DNA from: an uncultured Actinomycetes bacterium
Lineage (GTDB): Bacteria > Actinomycetota > Acidimicrobiia > Acidimicrobiales > Acidimicrobilacustridaceae
NCBI GenBank assembly: GCA_945957335.1
Contig: CAMFLJ010000009.1
Span: forward strand, 1-25,934
Reading direction: 5' to 3'
Length of the DNA stretch: 25,934 bases
The position numbers and the translations under genes were made by a program. Every line of letters starts with the position of its first letter. Position 1 is the first letter of the stretch. The notes below the pieces were generated by a model. That model saw only the letters and a program-made list of their open reading frames with translations, was not told where the DNA came from and searched no databases. Below, in pieces: positions 1 to 7,804 of this stretch.

Positions 1-50
1 CACCCACACTATCCTCTTCGTCGGCAGCGTCAGATGTGTATAAGAGACAG
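1..50 (+). other. Illumina Nextera i5 adapter remnant (not genomic)
   Basis: Positions 32-50 are exactly the 19-nt Tn5 mosaic end AGATGTGTATAAGAGACAG. Positions 18-31 are exactly the Nextera read-1 overhang TCGTCGGCAGCGTC. Positions 10-17, TATCCTCT, equal the Nextera i5 index known as S503/N503, and ACAC at 6-9 matches the end of the P5 primer; bases 1-5 match it poorly. The order P5 end, index, overhang, mosaic end is that of a library adapter, not of a transposon. Genomic sequence starts at 51, inside a glnB-like gene. Any gene predicted from bases 34-50 is an artefact. Confidence 0.98.
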
Positions 51-116
51 CTTGAGGGCCTCCTTCACGTCGTCGAACTTCTGCGGCTTGATCACTGCGG
101 TGACCAACTTGAGCAC
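51..116 (-). CDS. glnB: Nitrogen regulatory protein PII, N-terminal fragment (contig end)
   Basis: The first 22 codons read MLKLVTAVIKPQKFDDVKEA followed by LK, the typical first strand and helix of a PII/GlnK signal protein. PII proteins are trimers of about 112 residues that sense ATP/ADP and 2-oxoglutarate and, as GlnK, plug the ammonium channel. The start is GTG at 116-114, with a strong AAGGAGG site about 5 nt upstream. The gene is cut by adapter sequence at 50/51, so the T-loop and the rest are missing. It is the last visible gene of an amt, winged-helix, PII series on the minus strand, a classic amtB-glnK pairing with one extra gene between. Whether it is glnB or glnK cannot be told from the fragment. 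Confidence 0.85.
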
Positions 117-140
117 TGCGTCCTCCTTGTGGGAAGGGAG

Positions 141-159
141 CCAGCGGACGGGCCGCTGG
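141..159 (-). other. Small hairpin between winged-helix gene and glnB
   Basis: A perfect 7-bp inverted repeat (CCAGCGG / CCGCTGG, 5-nt loop) lies in the 52-nt gap between the winged-helix stop and the PII start. There is no T-run, so it is not a standard terminator. It may attenuate read-through, mark a processing site or be chance. Confidence 0.4.
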
Positions 160-168
160 AGCTCCCGG

Positions 169-471
169 CTAGGCGCCGGGGTCGAGGACGTAGCCCCGAC
201 CCCGCACCGTCGTGATGTGCAGGCCCACCTGCTCGAGTCGCTTGCGGGCCTTCTTGATGCGGACGTTCAGTGCGCTGGCCGCCACGCTCTTGCCGGGCCA
301 GCCGGCGGCGGTGAGCTCGTCACGCCGGACGAGCTGGCCCATGTGGGCCACCAGCGGCTCCATGAGCCGCCACTCCACGTCCGGGAGGGCCACCCAGGCC
401 CTCCCGTGGTGGAGCAGACCGGCGTCGTCGATCCACACCTCGTCGTGTGCGTCGACCGTCTGCGTCTGCAT
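169..471 (-). CDS. Stand-alone OmpR/PhoB-type winged-helix DNA-binding protein
   Basis: This 100-residue protein consists almost only of a Trans_reg_C winged-helix domain. The signature is a beta-strand start near residue 11, the LPDVEW box at about 29-34 (usually LT.xE), a recognition helix around 66-80 (SALNVRIKKARKRL) and the wing ending TTVRGRGYVL at about 87-96. No receiver domain precedes it, although such domains normally sit at the C-terminus of a two-domain response regulator. The start is ATG at 471 with GGAGGAC just upstream, only 13 nt after the amt stop, and glnB follows 52 nt on. The position suggests a nitrogen-related regulator, perhaps of its own operon. Actinobacterial GlnR is also OmpR-like, but has a receiver-like domain. 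Function is inferred from context only. A longer ATG start at 534 would lie inside amt and has no such support. Confidence 0.85.
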   Translation of the reverse strand: MQTQTVDAHDEVWIDDAGLLHHGRAWVALPDVEWRLMEPLVAHMGQLVRRDELTAAGWPGKSVAASALNVRIKKARKRLEQVGLHITTVRGRGYVLDPGA

Positions 472-484
472 CGTCCTCCGTCCT

Positions 485-2011
485 CTACTCGTCCAGCGCC
501 TTGGCGCCGGAGATCGAGGCGGTGGGCGGGCCACCGCCCATGAAGGCGAACTCCGGGTGGTACACCGAACCGCCGTGCTCGACGATGTCGATGCCCTCGA
601 GCTCGTGCTCCGCCGAGATGCGCAGCTGACCGGTGGCCTTGATGAGGTACATCAGGGCGAGGCCCACCACGAGGACCACGACGGTGACGAAGATGCTCCC
701 GATGGCCTGTGACTTCAGCTGGTCCCAGCCGCCGCCGTAGAACAGGCCGGACACGGTGCCCGTGCTCAGGTCGGCTCCCGTGGCACCAGGGATGCCGAAC
801 TTGCCGGTGGCGAAGAGGCCGATGGCCAGGGTGCCCCAGATGCCGCAGATGCCGTGAACGGCGACCGCACCGATCGGGTCGTCGACCCGGATGTACTCGA
901 TGAAGTCGATGCCCAGGACGCACACCACAGCGGCGATGGCGCCGATGATGACGGCTCCCAACGGGCTCACCCAGTAGCAGGGGGCGGTGATGGCCACCAG
1001 GCCGGCCAGGAAGCCGTTGATGGTGATGCCCGGGTCCCACTTCTTGGTGCGGAAGTACATGAACGCAAGGGCCACGAGGCACCCTGCGCAGGCGGCGAGG
1101 GTGGTGTTGGCGGCCACCCGGCCGATGCCCTCGAGGTCCATGGCGCTGAGCGTGGAGCCGGGGTTGAAGCCGTACCAGCCGAACCACAGGATGACGCCAC
1201 CGACGGCGGCGATGGTCATGTCGTGACCGACCATGAACGAGCCGCCGTCACGCTTGAACTTGCGGCCAAGACGAGGCCCGAGGGCGATGGCACCGGTGAG
1301 GGCGAGGACGCCACCGACGGTGTGCACGACGGTCGAGCCGGCGAAGTCACGGAACGGGGTGTCCATGGTGGCGAGCCAGCCGCCGGGGCCCCAGATCCAG
1401 TGGCCGACGATCGGGTAGATGAAGGCGCTGACGCCGATCGAGTAGAGCAGGTCGCCCTTGAACGCCGTGCGACCGACCATGGCGCCCGACACGATGGTCG
1501 AGGCGGTGTCGGCGAAGGCGAACTGGAACAGCCAGAAGGCCAGGAAGGCCACGCCCGTCGTCCCGTAGGTCGCCGGGGCGTCGCTCAGGAAGAAGTACTG
1601 GTGGCCGATCCAGCCGTTGCCCTCACCGAACATGAAGGCGAAGCCGATCGCCCAGAAGAAGATGCCGCACATCGCCGTGTCGACGATGCACTCCATCAGT
1701 ACGTTGCCCGTCTCACGGGTCCGGGCGAAGCCGGCCTCGAGCATCATGAAGCCGGCCTGCATGAAGAACACCAGGAACGCGGTCACCAGCACCCACACGG
1801 TGTTGAGCGGGTTGACCACGTTGGTGAGCGTCTCGACCGGGGTCTGGGCCACTTCCGTGGTCTGGGCACCGGCGTGGGCGCCGAAGTACCACGCCAAGCC
1901 GAGCATCCCGACCAGCACCAGGCTGGTGCCGGCCATCTTGCCTCCGAGGTAGGTGAAGAAGAAGCGGCGGGAGTCCCGCTGCTTCATCCCCTCCACGAAC
2001 CGTCTGATCAT
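485..2011 (-). CDS. amt: Ammonium transporter (Amt family)
   Basis: This 508-residue polytopic membrane protein carries NH4+/NH3 across the cytoplasmic membrane. Family landmarks are present: DFAGSTVVH at about 222-230, matching the Asp160 and His168 of E. coli AmtB, and the second pore histidine in AVHGICGIWG at about 386. FGWYGFNPGS near 277-286 is the usual strongly conserved helix. An N-terminal extension with an added hydrophobic segment (about 27-45) makes it longer than AmtB, which is about 400 residues in mature form. The start chosen is ATG at 2011, because GGAGGAG lies directly upstream; an earlier ATG at 2086 has no such site. The winged-helix and glnB genes follow on the same strand, so the three are probably co-transcribed and the channel is likely gated by the PII protein. 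Confidence 0.95.
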   Translation of the reverse strand: MIRRFVEGMKQRDSRRFFFTYLGGKMAGTSLVLVGMLGLAWYFGAHAGAQTTEVAQTPVETLTNVVNPLNTVWVLVTAFLVFFMQAGFMMLEAGFARTRETGNVLMECIVDTAMCGIFFWAIGFAFMFGEGNGWIGHQYFFLSDAPATYGTTGVAFLAFWLFQFAFADTASTIVSGAMVGRTAFKGDLLYSIGVSAFIYPIVGHWIWGPGGWLATMDTPFRDFAGSTVVHTVGGVLALTGAIALGPRLGRKFKRDGGSFMVGHDMTIAAVGGVILWFGWYGFNPGSTLSAMDLEGIGRVAANTTLAACAGCLVALAFMYFRTKKWDPGITINGFLAGLVAITAPCYWVSPLGAVIIGAIAAVVCVLGIDFIEYIRVDDPIGAVAVHGICGIWGTLAIGLFATGKFGIPGATGADLSTGTVSGLFYGGGWDQLKSQAIGSIFVTVVVLVVGLALMYLIKATGQLRISAEHELEGIDIVEHGGSVYHPEFAFMGGGPPTASISGAKALDE

Positions 2012-2107
2012 CGCTCCTCCGATTGCGCTCGTGACGCCGAACTGACGTCCCGGGAGCAACGTAGGAGGGGTGCATTGCGTCGCCATGTGGTGGCTGTGAC
2101 GGCCGAT

Positions 2108-2135
2108 GTTCTATCTCCTGACGCCCATCTGACAA
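2108..2135 (-). promoter_or_regulatory. Candidate promoter of amt operon
   Basis: On the minus strand TTGTCA (2135-2130) and TAGAAC (2113-2108) are separated by 16 nt, a fair match to -35 and -10 boxes, in the 158-nt gap between the response-regulator stop and amt. This would give a leader of about 90 nt. Position and match are supportive but not decisive. Confidence 0.35.
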
Positions 2136-2169
2136 TGCCGGTGGGCAGCCAGGATTGACGTGAAGGGCC

Positions 2170-2868
2170 TCAGGACACGACGTCGCCAGGCGCGAGCAAC
2201 CGGTAGCCCACGCCCGGAGCGGTCACGAGCTGCGGTGCACCGGCGCCCCCGCCGAGCTTGCGCCGCAGGTGGCTCACGTGCGTGCGCAGCGTGTCGAGCG
2301 GCTGGTCGGGCCCCCACACCTGGTCGAGGATCGCACGATGGGTGAGCACCTTGCCAACGTTGCGCACGAGCAGCATCAGGAGCGCGTACTCCTTGGGGGT
2401 GAGCTCCACCGGGCGGCCGGCGAGCGCCACCTCGTGCGCCGCGGTGTCGACCGCCAGGTCGCCGACGCTCAGCACCTCGTCATGAGCCACCGCCGCCAGC
2501 GCCCGTCGGTGGCGCACCGCCACGCGAACCCGCGCCAGCAGCTCAGGCATGGAGAACGGCTTGGTGAGGTAGTCGTCCGCCCCCTCGTCGAGGGCGCGGA
2601 CCTTGCGGTCCTCGGCACCATCGGCGCTGAGCACGATGATCGGGCTGGTGGTGCGCTGACGGAGGTGGCGGCACACGTCGATGCCGTCGATGTCGGGCAG
2701 GCCGAGATCGAGGATGACCACGTCGGGCTCGCGCCGCTCGATCTCCCGGAGTCCCTCGCCACCGGTGGCGGCGATCCGCAGGTCGTAGCCGCGCGACTCG
2801 AAGCCAACCGCCAGAACGGAGGCCAGCGACGCGTCGTCGTCGATGAGCACCACGTCGGCCTCAGCCAT
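2170..2868 (-). CDS. OmpR/KdpE-family response regulator
   Basis: This 232-residue two-domain regulator has a receiver with acidic residues D11/D12, phospho-acceptor D54 (VILDLGLPDIDG), S81 and K103 (DDYLTKPF). A winged-helix output domain covers about 130-228 and ends in the usual GVGYRLL wing. The DDYLTKPF-ELLARVRVA-RHRR stretch is most like KdpE. The start is ATG at 2868, overlapping the kinase stop by 8 nt, so the two are translationally coupled. An upstream ATG at 2934 would lie deep in the kinase gene. No kdpFABC genes are in the window; instead amt follows 158 nt downstream. It may therefore control amt or unseen genes; potassium control is only a family-based guess. Confidence 0.93.
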   Translation of the reverse strand: MAEADVVLIDDDASLASVLAVGFESRGYDLRIAATGGEGLREIERREPDVVILDLGLPDIDGIDVCRHLRQRTTSPIIVLSADGAEDRKVRALDEGADDYLTKPFSMPELLARVRVAVRHRRALAAVAHDEVLSVGDLAVDTAAHEVALAGRPVELTPKEYALLMLLVRNVGKVLTHRAILDQVWGPDQPLDTLRTHVSHLRRKLGGGAGAPQLVTAPGVGYRLLAPGDVVS

Positions 2869-4012
2869 CGATGGGCACCTCCACGGTGATCCGAGCCCCC
2901 CCGTCGGGCGCATCGTCGGCGGCGATCGTGCCACCGTGGGCGTCGACGACCGCCTTGCAGATGGCCAGGCCGATGCCGCTCGACCCGCTGCCGGTGGCGC
3001 TGGCGAACGGCTCGAAGAGCCGCCCGCGCACCGACGGGTCGAAGCCCGGGCCCTGGTCGGTCACGCGCAACCGCACGCTCTCACCCACCCGCTCGACGTC
3101 GACCACCACGACCGAGCCGGGAGGTGCGTGCCGGGCCGCGTTCTCGAGCAGGTTGGCAACCACCTGGTCGATCTGGCTGTAGTCCACCTTCACGAGCGGC
3201 AGGCCCTCGGCGGCACGGACCTCGACGGTGAGCTTGCTGGTGGCCCGTTCGAGACGCGCCGCACAGGCTGCGACGAGCTCGGCGAGATCGACCGGCTGGC
3301 GCTCAGGCAGGAGAGCACCGGCCTCGATGCGGCTCAGGGAGAGGAGGTTCCCGACGATGCGGTCGAGGCGCTCGCTCTCGTCGATCACCAGGTCGAGGAG
3401 GTGTGTGCGGGCGGCGGGATCGTGGTCGAAGCCCTGCAGGTCCGTGGCAGCGGCGCGGATCGTGGCGAGCGGCGTGCGGAGGTCGTGGGAGACCGACCGG
3501 AGGAGCGCGGCTCGGTCGTGGTCGACGCGGAGCAACGCTTCCACCGTGCCCTGCTCCGCACTGAGGCGGCGCCGGTCGGAGAGCACGATCGTCGAGAGCA
3601 GCACGCCAGCGATGGCCGCCACCGCCACGAACAGCACCAGGGCGGCGACGTCCTCGGCTGGCTCGACCCGGGGCGAACCGATGGGCGGAAGCAGAACCGC
3701 GAACCCGATGGCCGCCACCAGAGCCACCCCGAGCGCGACGAGCCGACCACCGAGCAGGCCCGCCAGCAGCACCACCAACAGCAGCAACATCGCAGGGATC
3801 GCCCGGTTCACGCCGTCGCCGGCGACGAGCACCACCACATCGACCATCGCCACGACCGCCACGCCTCCGCCGAGGGCCAACCGCGGGTGCACTGCGGTGG
3901 CGCGCGACTGGCGGGGCATCCCCCGATCATCGCAGGCGACGGCCCCCGCCCCCGGCAGCGATGGGCCGGGCGCCTCATCGTCCTCAAGGGTCGGGCGCGG
4001 CGGGCCGTTCAT
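2861..4012 (-). CDS. KdpD-like sensor histidine kinase with DUF4118-type membrane domain
   Basis: This 383-residue membrane kinase has four hydrophobic segments at about 44-64, 72-88, 91-109 and 122-144, resembling the DUF4118 four-helix domain of KdpD. A HisKA domain follows with SVSHDLRTPLATIR (His176), then an HATPase domain with the N box NLLENAARH (about 287-295), DQGPGFD (319-325) and GSSGIGLAICKAVVDAHGG (about 343-361). It lacks the N-terminal KdpD and universal-stress domains of E. coli KdpD (about 890 residues), so it is a short form. It would phosphorylate the overlapping response regulator. The start at 4012 is uncertain: an ATG at 3919 is possible, and neither has a strong ribosome site. 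It is divergent from the MMPL gene, with 53 nt between. Confidence 0.9.
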   Translation of the reverse strand: MNGPPRPTLEDDEAPGPSLPGAGAVACDDRGMPRQSRATAVHPRLALGGGVAVVAMVDVVVLVAGDGVNRAIPAMLLLLVVLLAGLLGGRLVALGVALVAAIGFAVLLPPIGSPRVEPAEDVAALVLFVAVAAIAGVLLSTIVLSDRRRLSAEQGTVEALLRVDHDRAALLRSVSHDLRTPLATIRAAATDLQGFDHDPAARTHLLDLVIDESERLDRIVGNLLSLSRIEAGALLPERQPVDLAELVAACAARLERATSKLTVEVRAAEGLPLVKVDYSQIDQVVANLLENAARHAPPGSVVVVDVERVGESVRLRVTDQGPGFDPSVRGRLFEPFASATGSGSSGIGLAICKAVVDAHGGTIAADDAPDGGARITVEVPIDG

Positions 4013-4053
4013 CAGGGGTGCCTCACATCCGCTCCCGCCCGCACCCCCACGGT

Positions 4054-4068
4054 TAGGTTCCGCCCGTG
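4054..4068 (+). promoter_or_regulatory. Leaderless-type -10 box at MMPL start
   Basis: TAGGTT (4054-4059) fits the TANNNT -10 pattern and lies exactly 6 nt before GTG at 4066. There is no ribosome-binding sequence. Transcription would start at or next to the start codon, giving a leaderless mRNA, which is common in Actinobacteria. The same arrangement and spacing occurs at 21050 and 21808. Confidence 0.5.
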
Positions 4069-6514
4069 AGCCGACGACACGCCCCGACGGACGACCCTGC
4101 GCGCCCGAGGCCGACCCCGCCCACCGACGCCCAGCTCGGGCTGCTCGGCCGCATCGGCCGTGGCGTGTCGCGCCACCACCGGTGGGTGGCGATCGTGTGG
4201 CTGCTGCTGGTGGTCGTCGCCGGCTGGCTCAACGCGGCTGACAAGAAGGACATCTCCGACGACTTCCGCATCCCGAGCACGGGATCGCAGTCGGCCTACG
4301 ACCTGCTGCAGGACCGCTTCACCAGCCAGAACGCCGCCACCGCGACCGTCGTGTTCAGCGCCCCCGAGGGCCAGCAGCTGACCGACCCCGACAACGCGGC
4401 GACCGTCGCCGCCGTCACCGCCGCGCTCTCGAAGGTCGACGGCGTGCAGTCCGTCGCCGACCCGCTCACCACCAACCCGACCACCGCCCTCTCGCAGTAC
4501 GCCGGTGGCCTGGCGCCACCCGAGGCCGCCGCCGTCAACGCGCTGGCGAAGAACCTCCCGCCCACGCTCTCGGCCGACGGCCGCACCGCCTACGCCAACA
4601 TCACCTTCGACAAGAGCCTCCCCGACCTGCTCGAGGCGTACCCGCCCAACGAGGAGAAGGCGGCGTCCGCCTACGCCAACCCGTACAGCGCGCTCACCAA
4701 CGCCATCAGCGGGGTGCAGACGGGCGACCTCCAGGTGAGCGTCGGCGGCACCGTGGCCAACACCTACAACACCCCGGTGTCGTGGTGGGCCAACCACGCC
4801 GACGAGGTCGGCCTCGGCATCGGCGCCGTGCTCCTGCTCGTCGCTGTTCGGCATGGCCATCCCGATCGCCACCGCGCTGTTCGGCGCGGTCACCGCGAGC
4901 GGCTTCGTCTACCTCCTGGCCACCGTCACAACCGTGTCGTCGGCCGCTCCCCCGGTGACGCTGATGATCAGCATCGGCGTGGGCCTCGACTACTCGCTGC
5001 TCATCGTCACCCGCTACCGCCAGTTCCTGGCGGACGGCCACGACCACCACGACGCGGCCGGCCTGGCCGCCGCGTCGGCCGGCAAGGCCGCCCTCTTCGC
5101 AGGGCTCACGGTGTGCATCGCCCTGCTCGGCCTGTGGCTGGTGCCGATCCCGCTCGTGCAGACCCTCGGCCTGGCGGCCGCCATCGGTGTGGCCGTGATG
5201 ATCCTGGCCGCCATGACGCTGCTGCCCACCCTGCTCGGGTTCGCCGGCAACAAGATCGACCGGTTCCGCCTGCCCAGCAAGCACCGCGACGAGCCGGTCG
5301 ACCCCGAGAAGAGCTTCTGGGGCCGCTTCGCCCACACCATGGCCCGCCGCCCGTGGTTCACGATGATCGGCGGCATCGTGGTGCTGCTGGCGCTGGCCGT
5401 GCCGTTCCTGCGCATCGAGTTCGGCATGCCCGACGACTCGTCGCTGCCCGCCGGCCTGTCACAGCGCACCGCGTTCGAGCAGATGCAGGAGGGCTTCGGC
5501 AACGGCGTGAACGGCCCGCTGCTCGTGGTCGTCGGCATCCCCCAGGACCAGCAGGGCACCTACACCGACGTGCTGCCGAAGCTGGCCGCGGTCAACGAGG
5601 CGGTCGGGGCCCTCCAGCCCGCCGGCACGGTGACCAACATCCAGTACTCGGTCGGCCCGATCCCCAACAGCGCGTCGACCACCACCGCGGTGATCTACGA
5701 GGTCATCCCCCAGACCTCGCCCGACGACCCCGCCACCCGCGCGCTCGTCGACCAGCTCCGCGCCGACCTCGACCAGGCCACCGCAGGCACCGGCCTCGAG
5801 GCGTACGTCGGCGGCCAGACCGCCACGCTCATCGACCTCACCGACCTGGTGAAGACCTACCTCCCCATCGTGATCGGTGCGGTGGTGCTGGGGGCGTTCG
5901 TCCTGCTGGTGCTGGTATTCCGCTCGATCCTCGTGCCGCTCAAGGCCGCGCTGATGAACCTCATCTCCATCGGTGCCGCCTACGGCGTCGTGGTCGCCGT
6001 GTTCCAGTGGGGCTGGGGCAAGGGGGCCGTGGGCCTGTCGTCCACGATCCCGATCGTGTCGTTCGTGCCCCTCGTGATGTTCGTGATCCTCTTCGGCCTG
6101 TCGATGGACTACGAGGTGTTCCTCCTGTCGCGCATCCGGGAGGAGTGGGACCGCACCGGCGACCCCCGCACCTCGGTGGTGCTCGGCGTGGCCAACACCG
6201 CCCGGGTCATCACCACCGCGGCCCTGATCATGATCGCCGTGTTCGCCTCGTTCGTGACCAACCAGAACCCCACCGTGAAGCTCATCGGCTTCGGCATGGC
6301 GGTGGCGGTGCTGATCGACTCGACCATCGTCCGCATGATCCTGGTGCCGGCGGTGATGGAGCTGCTGGGCAAGGCGGCCTGGTGGTTCCCGAAGTGGCTG
6401 GAGTGGCTGCCGCACCTGAACGTCGAGGGCCCGCCCGACCTCGGTGCGGTCGAGGCCGGCGACCCGCCCGAGCCGCCCGCCCCCGACGCCGAGCCCGTCG
6501 GCGCCGGCGTCTGA
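4066..6514 (+). CDS. MMPL/RND-family transporter, frameshifted near 4848
   Basis: The two halves of one MMPL transporter (about 815 residues if intact) lie in different frames. The first part runs from GTG 4066 to about 4848: an N-terminal membrane helix (about 41-55) and a large extracytoplasmic domain. The second, read in the next frame from about 4844 (first ATG 4853) to the stop at 6512-6514, has GVGLDYSLLIVTRYR and later GLSMDYEVFLLSRIREEW, the paired Asp-Tyr helices used for proton coupling in this family. At the junction the frame shifts by +1, or equally by a loss of 2, 11 or 14 nt. Related proteins usually have a few more residues (F-[RG]-S-x-x-A) here, so a small deletion is likely. 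Such proteins export lipids or hydrophobic compounds; the substrate is unknown. It could be a pseudogene or an assembly error, and codon pattern and motifs stay intact on both sides. Confidence 0.85.
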
Positions 6515-6536
6515 GCGCCACGCCGCCCCACCCCGG

Positions 6537-6572
6537 ACGCAGCTCCACCCGAACGCAGCTCCACCCGAACGC
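6537..6572 (+). repeat. 16-bp tandem repeat (2.25 copies)
   Basis: The unit ACGCAGCTCCACCCGA occurs at 6537-6552 and 6553-6568, with a partial third copy at 6569-6572. It lies between the MMPL stop and the terminator hairpin. It is short and non-coding, and probably arose by slippage. Confidence 0.8.
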
Positions 6573-6574
6573 GA

Positions 6575-6602
6575 AGGAGCCGGCCCCGTGGGGCCGGCTC
6601 CT
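6575..6602. terminator. Bidirectional terminator hairpin between MMPL and alcohol dehydrogenase genes
   Basis: A perfect 13-bp inverted repeat (AGGAGCCGGCCCC / GGGGCCGGCTCCT) with GT between the arms lies in the 118-nt gap between two convergent genes. No T-run follows, which is normal for GC-rich actinobacterial terminators. It could serve both strands. Confidence 0.75.
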
Positions 6603-6632
6603 CTCGTTCGCGAGGCGGTGCGAGCGTCGGTC

Positions 6633-7745
6633 CTAGTAGATGATGACGCCGCGGATGTTCTTGCCGTCGCGCATGTCCTGGTACCCCTGGTTGATCTCCT
6701 CGATCGGGTAGGTGCGCGTGATCATGCCGTCGAGGTCGAGCTGGCCCTTGCGGTAGAGCTCGGCCAGGCGGGGGATGTCGGCACGGGGGTTGGCCGAGCC
6801 GAACAGCGAGCCCTGCACGGTCTTCTCCGACAGCGTGAGGTCGGTCATCGACATGGAGACGTTGAGCTCGTCCCACGGGTGGATGTTGGTGACGACGACC
6901 TTGCCGAGCTTGGAGGTGATGCCCAGCACCGCCGCCATCTCCTCGCCGCGGCCGACGCCCTTGGTGAGGATGACCTTGTTGCACATGCGGCCCCAGGTCT
7001 CCTGCTGGATCAGCTCGAAGGCCTCCTCGACCGTGTTGGCCGTGTGGGTGGCGCCGAACGACTGGGCGGTCTCGCGCTTGAACTCGACGGGGTCGATGGC
7101 GAAGATCCGCTCGGCGCCGGCCAGGCGGGCGCCCTGCACGGCGGCCGAGCCGAGGCCGCCGACGCCCACGACCGCCACGTTGTCGCCGGGGCGCACGTCG
7201 GCGGCGTAGACCGCCGAGCCCCAGCCGGTGGTGGCGCCGCAGCCGAGCAGCACGAGCTTGTCGAGGGGCAGGTCGGGCAGCACCTTCACGGCCGACCACT
7301 CGTGCACGACGCTGTGGGCGCCGAAGGTGCCGAGGCCGGCCATCACCGAGGCGTCCTGGCCCCGGGCGTGGATCCGGGAGGTGCCGTCGAGCATCAGCCC
7401 GCCCATGATGGCGGCGCCGTTGTCGCACAGGTTCGAGTGGCCGTCGGCGCAGAACGGGCAGACGCCGCACGCCGCCACGAACGAGTAGACGACGTGGTCG
7501 CCCGGCTCGAAGCCCTGCACGTCGGGGCCGACCGCCTCGACGATGCCGGCGCCCTCGTGGCCACCGATGTACGGGGTGTTCACCAGCGGGAAGTCACCGG
7601 TGATGAAGTGCTCGTCGGAGTGGCACAGGCCGGCGGCGACGTTGCGCACGAGGAGCTCACGCCCCTTCGGCTCGTCGATCTCGACCTCCTCGACGGTCCA
7701 CTCGGTGTCGTCGTTGCTCCACAGCATCGCGGCCTTGCTCTTCAC
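6633..7745 (-). CDS. NDMA-dependent (mycofactocin-type) zinc alcohol dehydrogenase
   Basis: This 370-residue MDR-family enzyme oxidises alcohols to aldehydes. Catalytic zinc ligands include C41 (GLCHSDEH) and H63 (GGHEGAG). The structural zinc site has four cysteines at 93, 96, 99 and 107. The nucleotide-binding VGVGGLG is at 193-199. The whole pattern, including HARGQD, GCGATTGWGSAVYAA, LFGSANPR.DIPRL and INQGYQDMRDGKNIRGVI, matches the Rxyl_3153 family (TIGR03989), which holds NAD tightly and is linked to the redox cofactor mycofactocin. The start chosen is GTG at 7745, giving MKSKAAMLW as in relatives, with AAGGGG 6 nt upstream; ATG codons at 7751 and 7784 fit worse. It lies 59 nt after the DUF2889 gene, probably in the same operon. 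No mycofactocin genes are in the window. Confidence 0.93.
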   Translation of the reverse strand: MKSKAAMLWSNDDTEWTVEEVEIDEPKGRELLVRNVAAGLCHSDEHFITGDFPLVNTPYIGGHEGAGIVEAVGPDVQGFEPGDHVVYSFVAACGVCPFCADGHSNLCDNGAAIMGGLMLDGTSRIHARGQDASVMAGLGTFGAHSVVHEWSAVKVLPDLPLDKLVLLGCGATTGWGSAVYAADVRPGDNVAVVGVGGLGSAAVQGARLAGAERIFAIDPVEFKRETAQSFGATHTANTVEEAFELIQQETWGRMCNKVILTKGVGRGEEMAAVLGITSKLGKVVVTNIHPWDELNVSMSMTDLTLSEKTVQGSLFGSANPRADIPRLAELYRKGQLDLDGMITRTYPIEEINQGYQDMRDGKNIRGVIIY

Positions 7746-7804
7746 AGCCATCCCCTTGGTTCGTTCGCCGGCCCCTGCGGACACGACGGAATCGAGTCGG
7801 AACC

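Noticed and set aside
32..50. Transposon (Tn5) end as evidence of a mobile element
   Set aside because: The mosaic end is preceded by the commercial read-1 overhang and index, so it is library adapter, not a natural insertion.
34..543. Plus-strand ORF of 169 codons from base 34
   Set aside because: It begins in adapter sequence and runs antisense to glnB, the winged-helix gene and the end of amt; no ribosome site or family likeness.
6537..6572. Possible CRISPR repeat
   Set aside because: Units are 16 bp, directly adjacent with no spacers, and only 2.25 copies.
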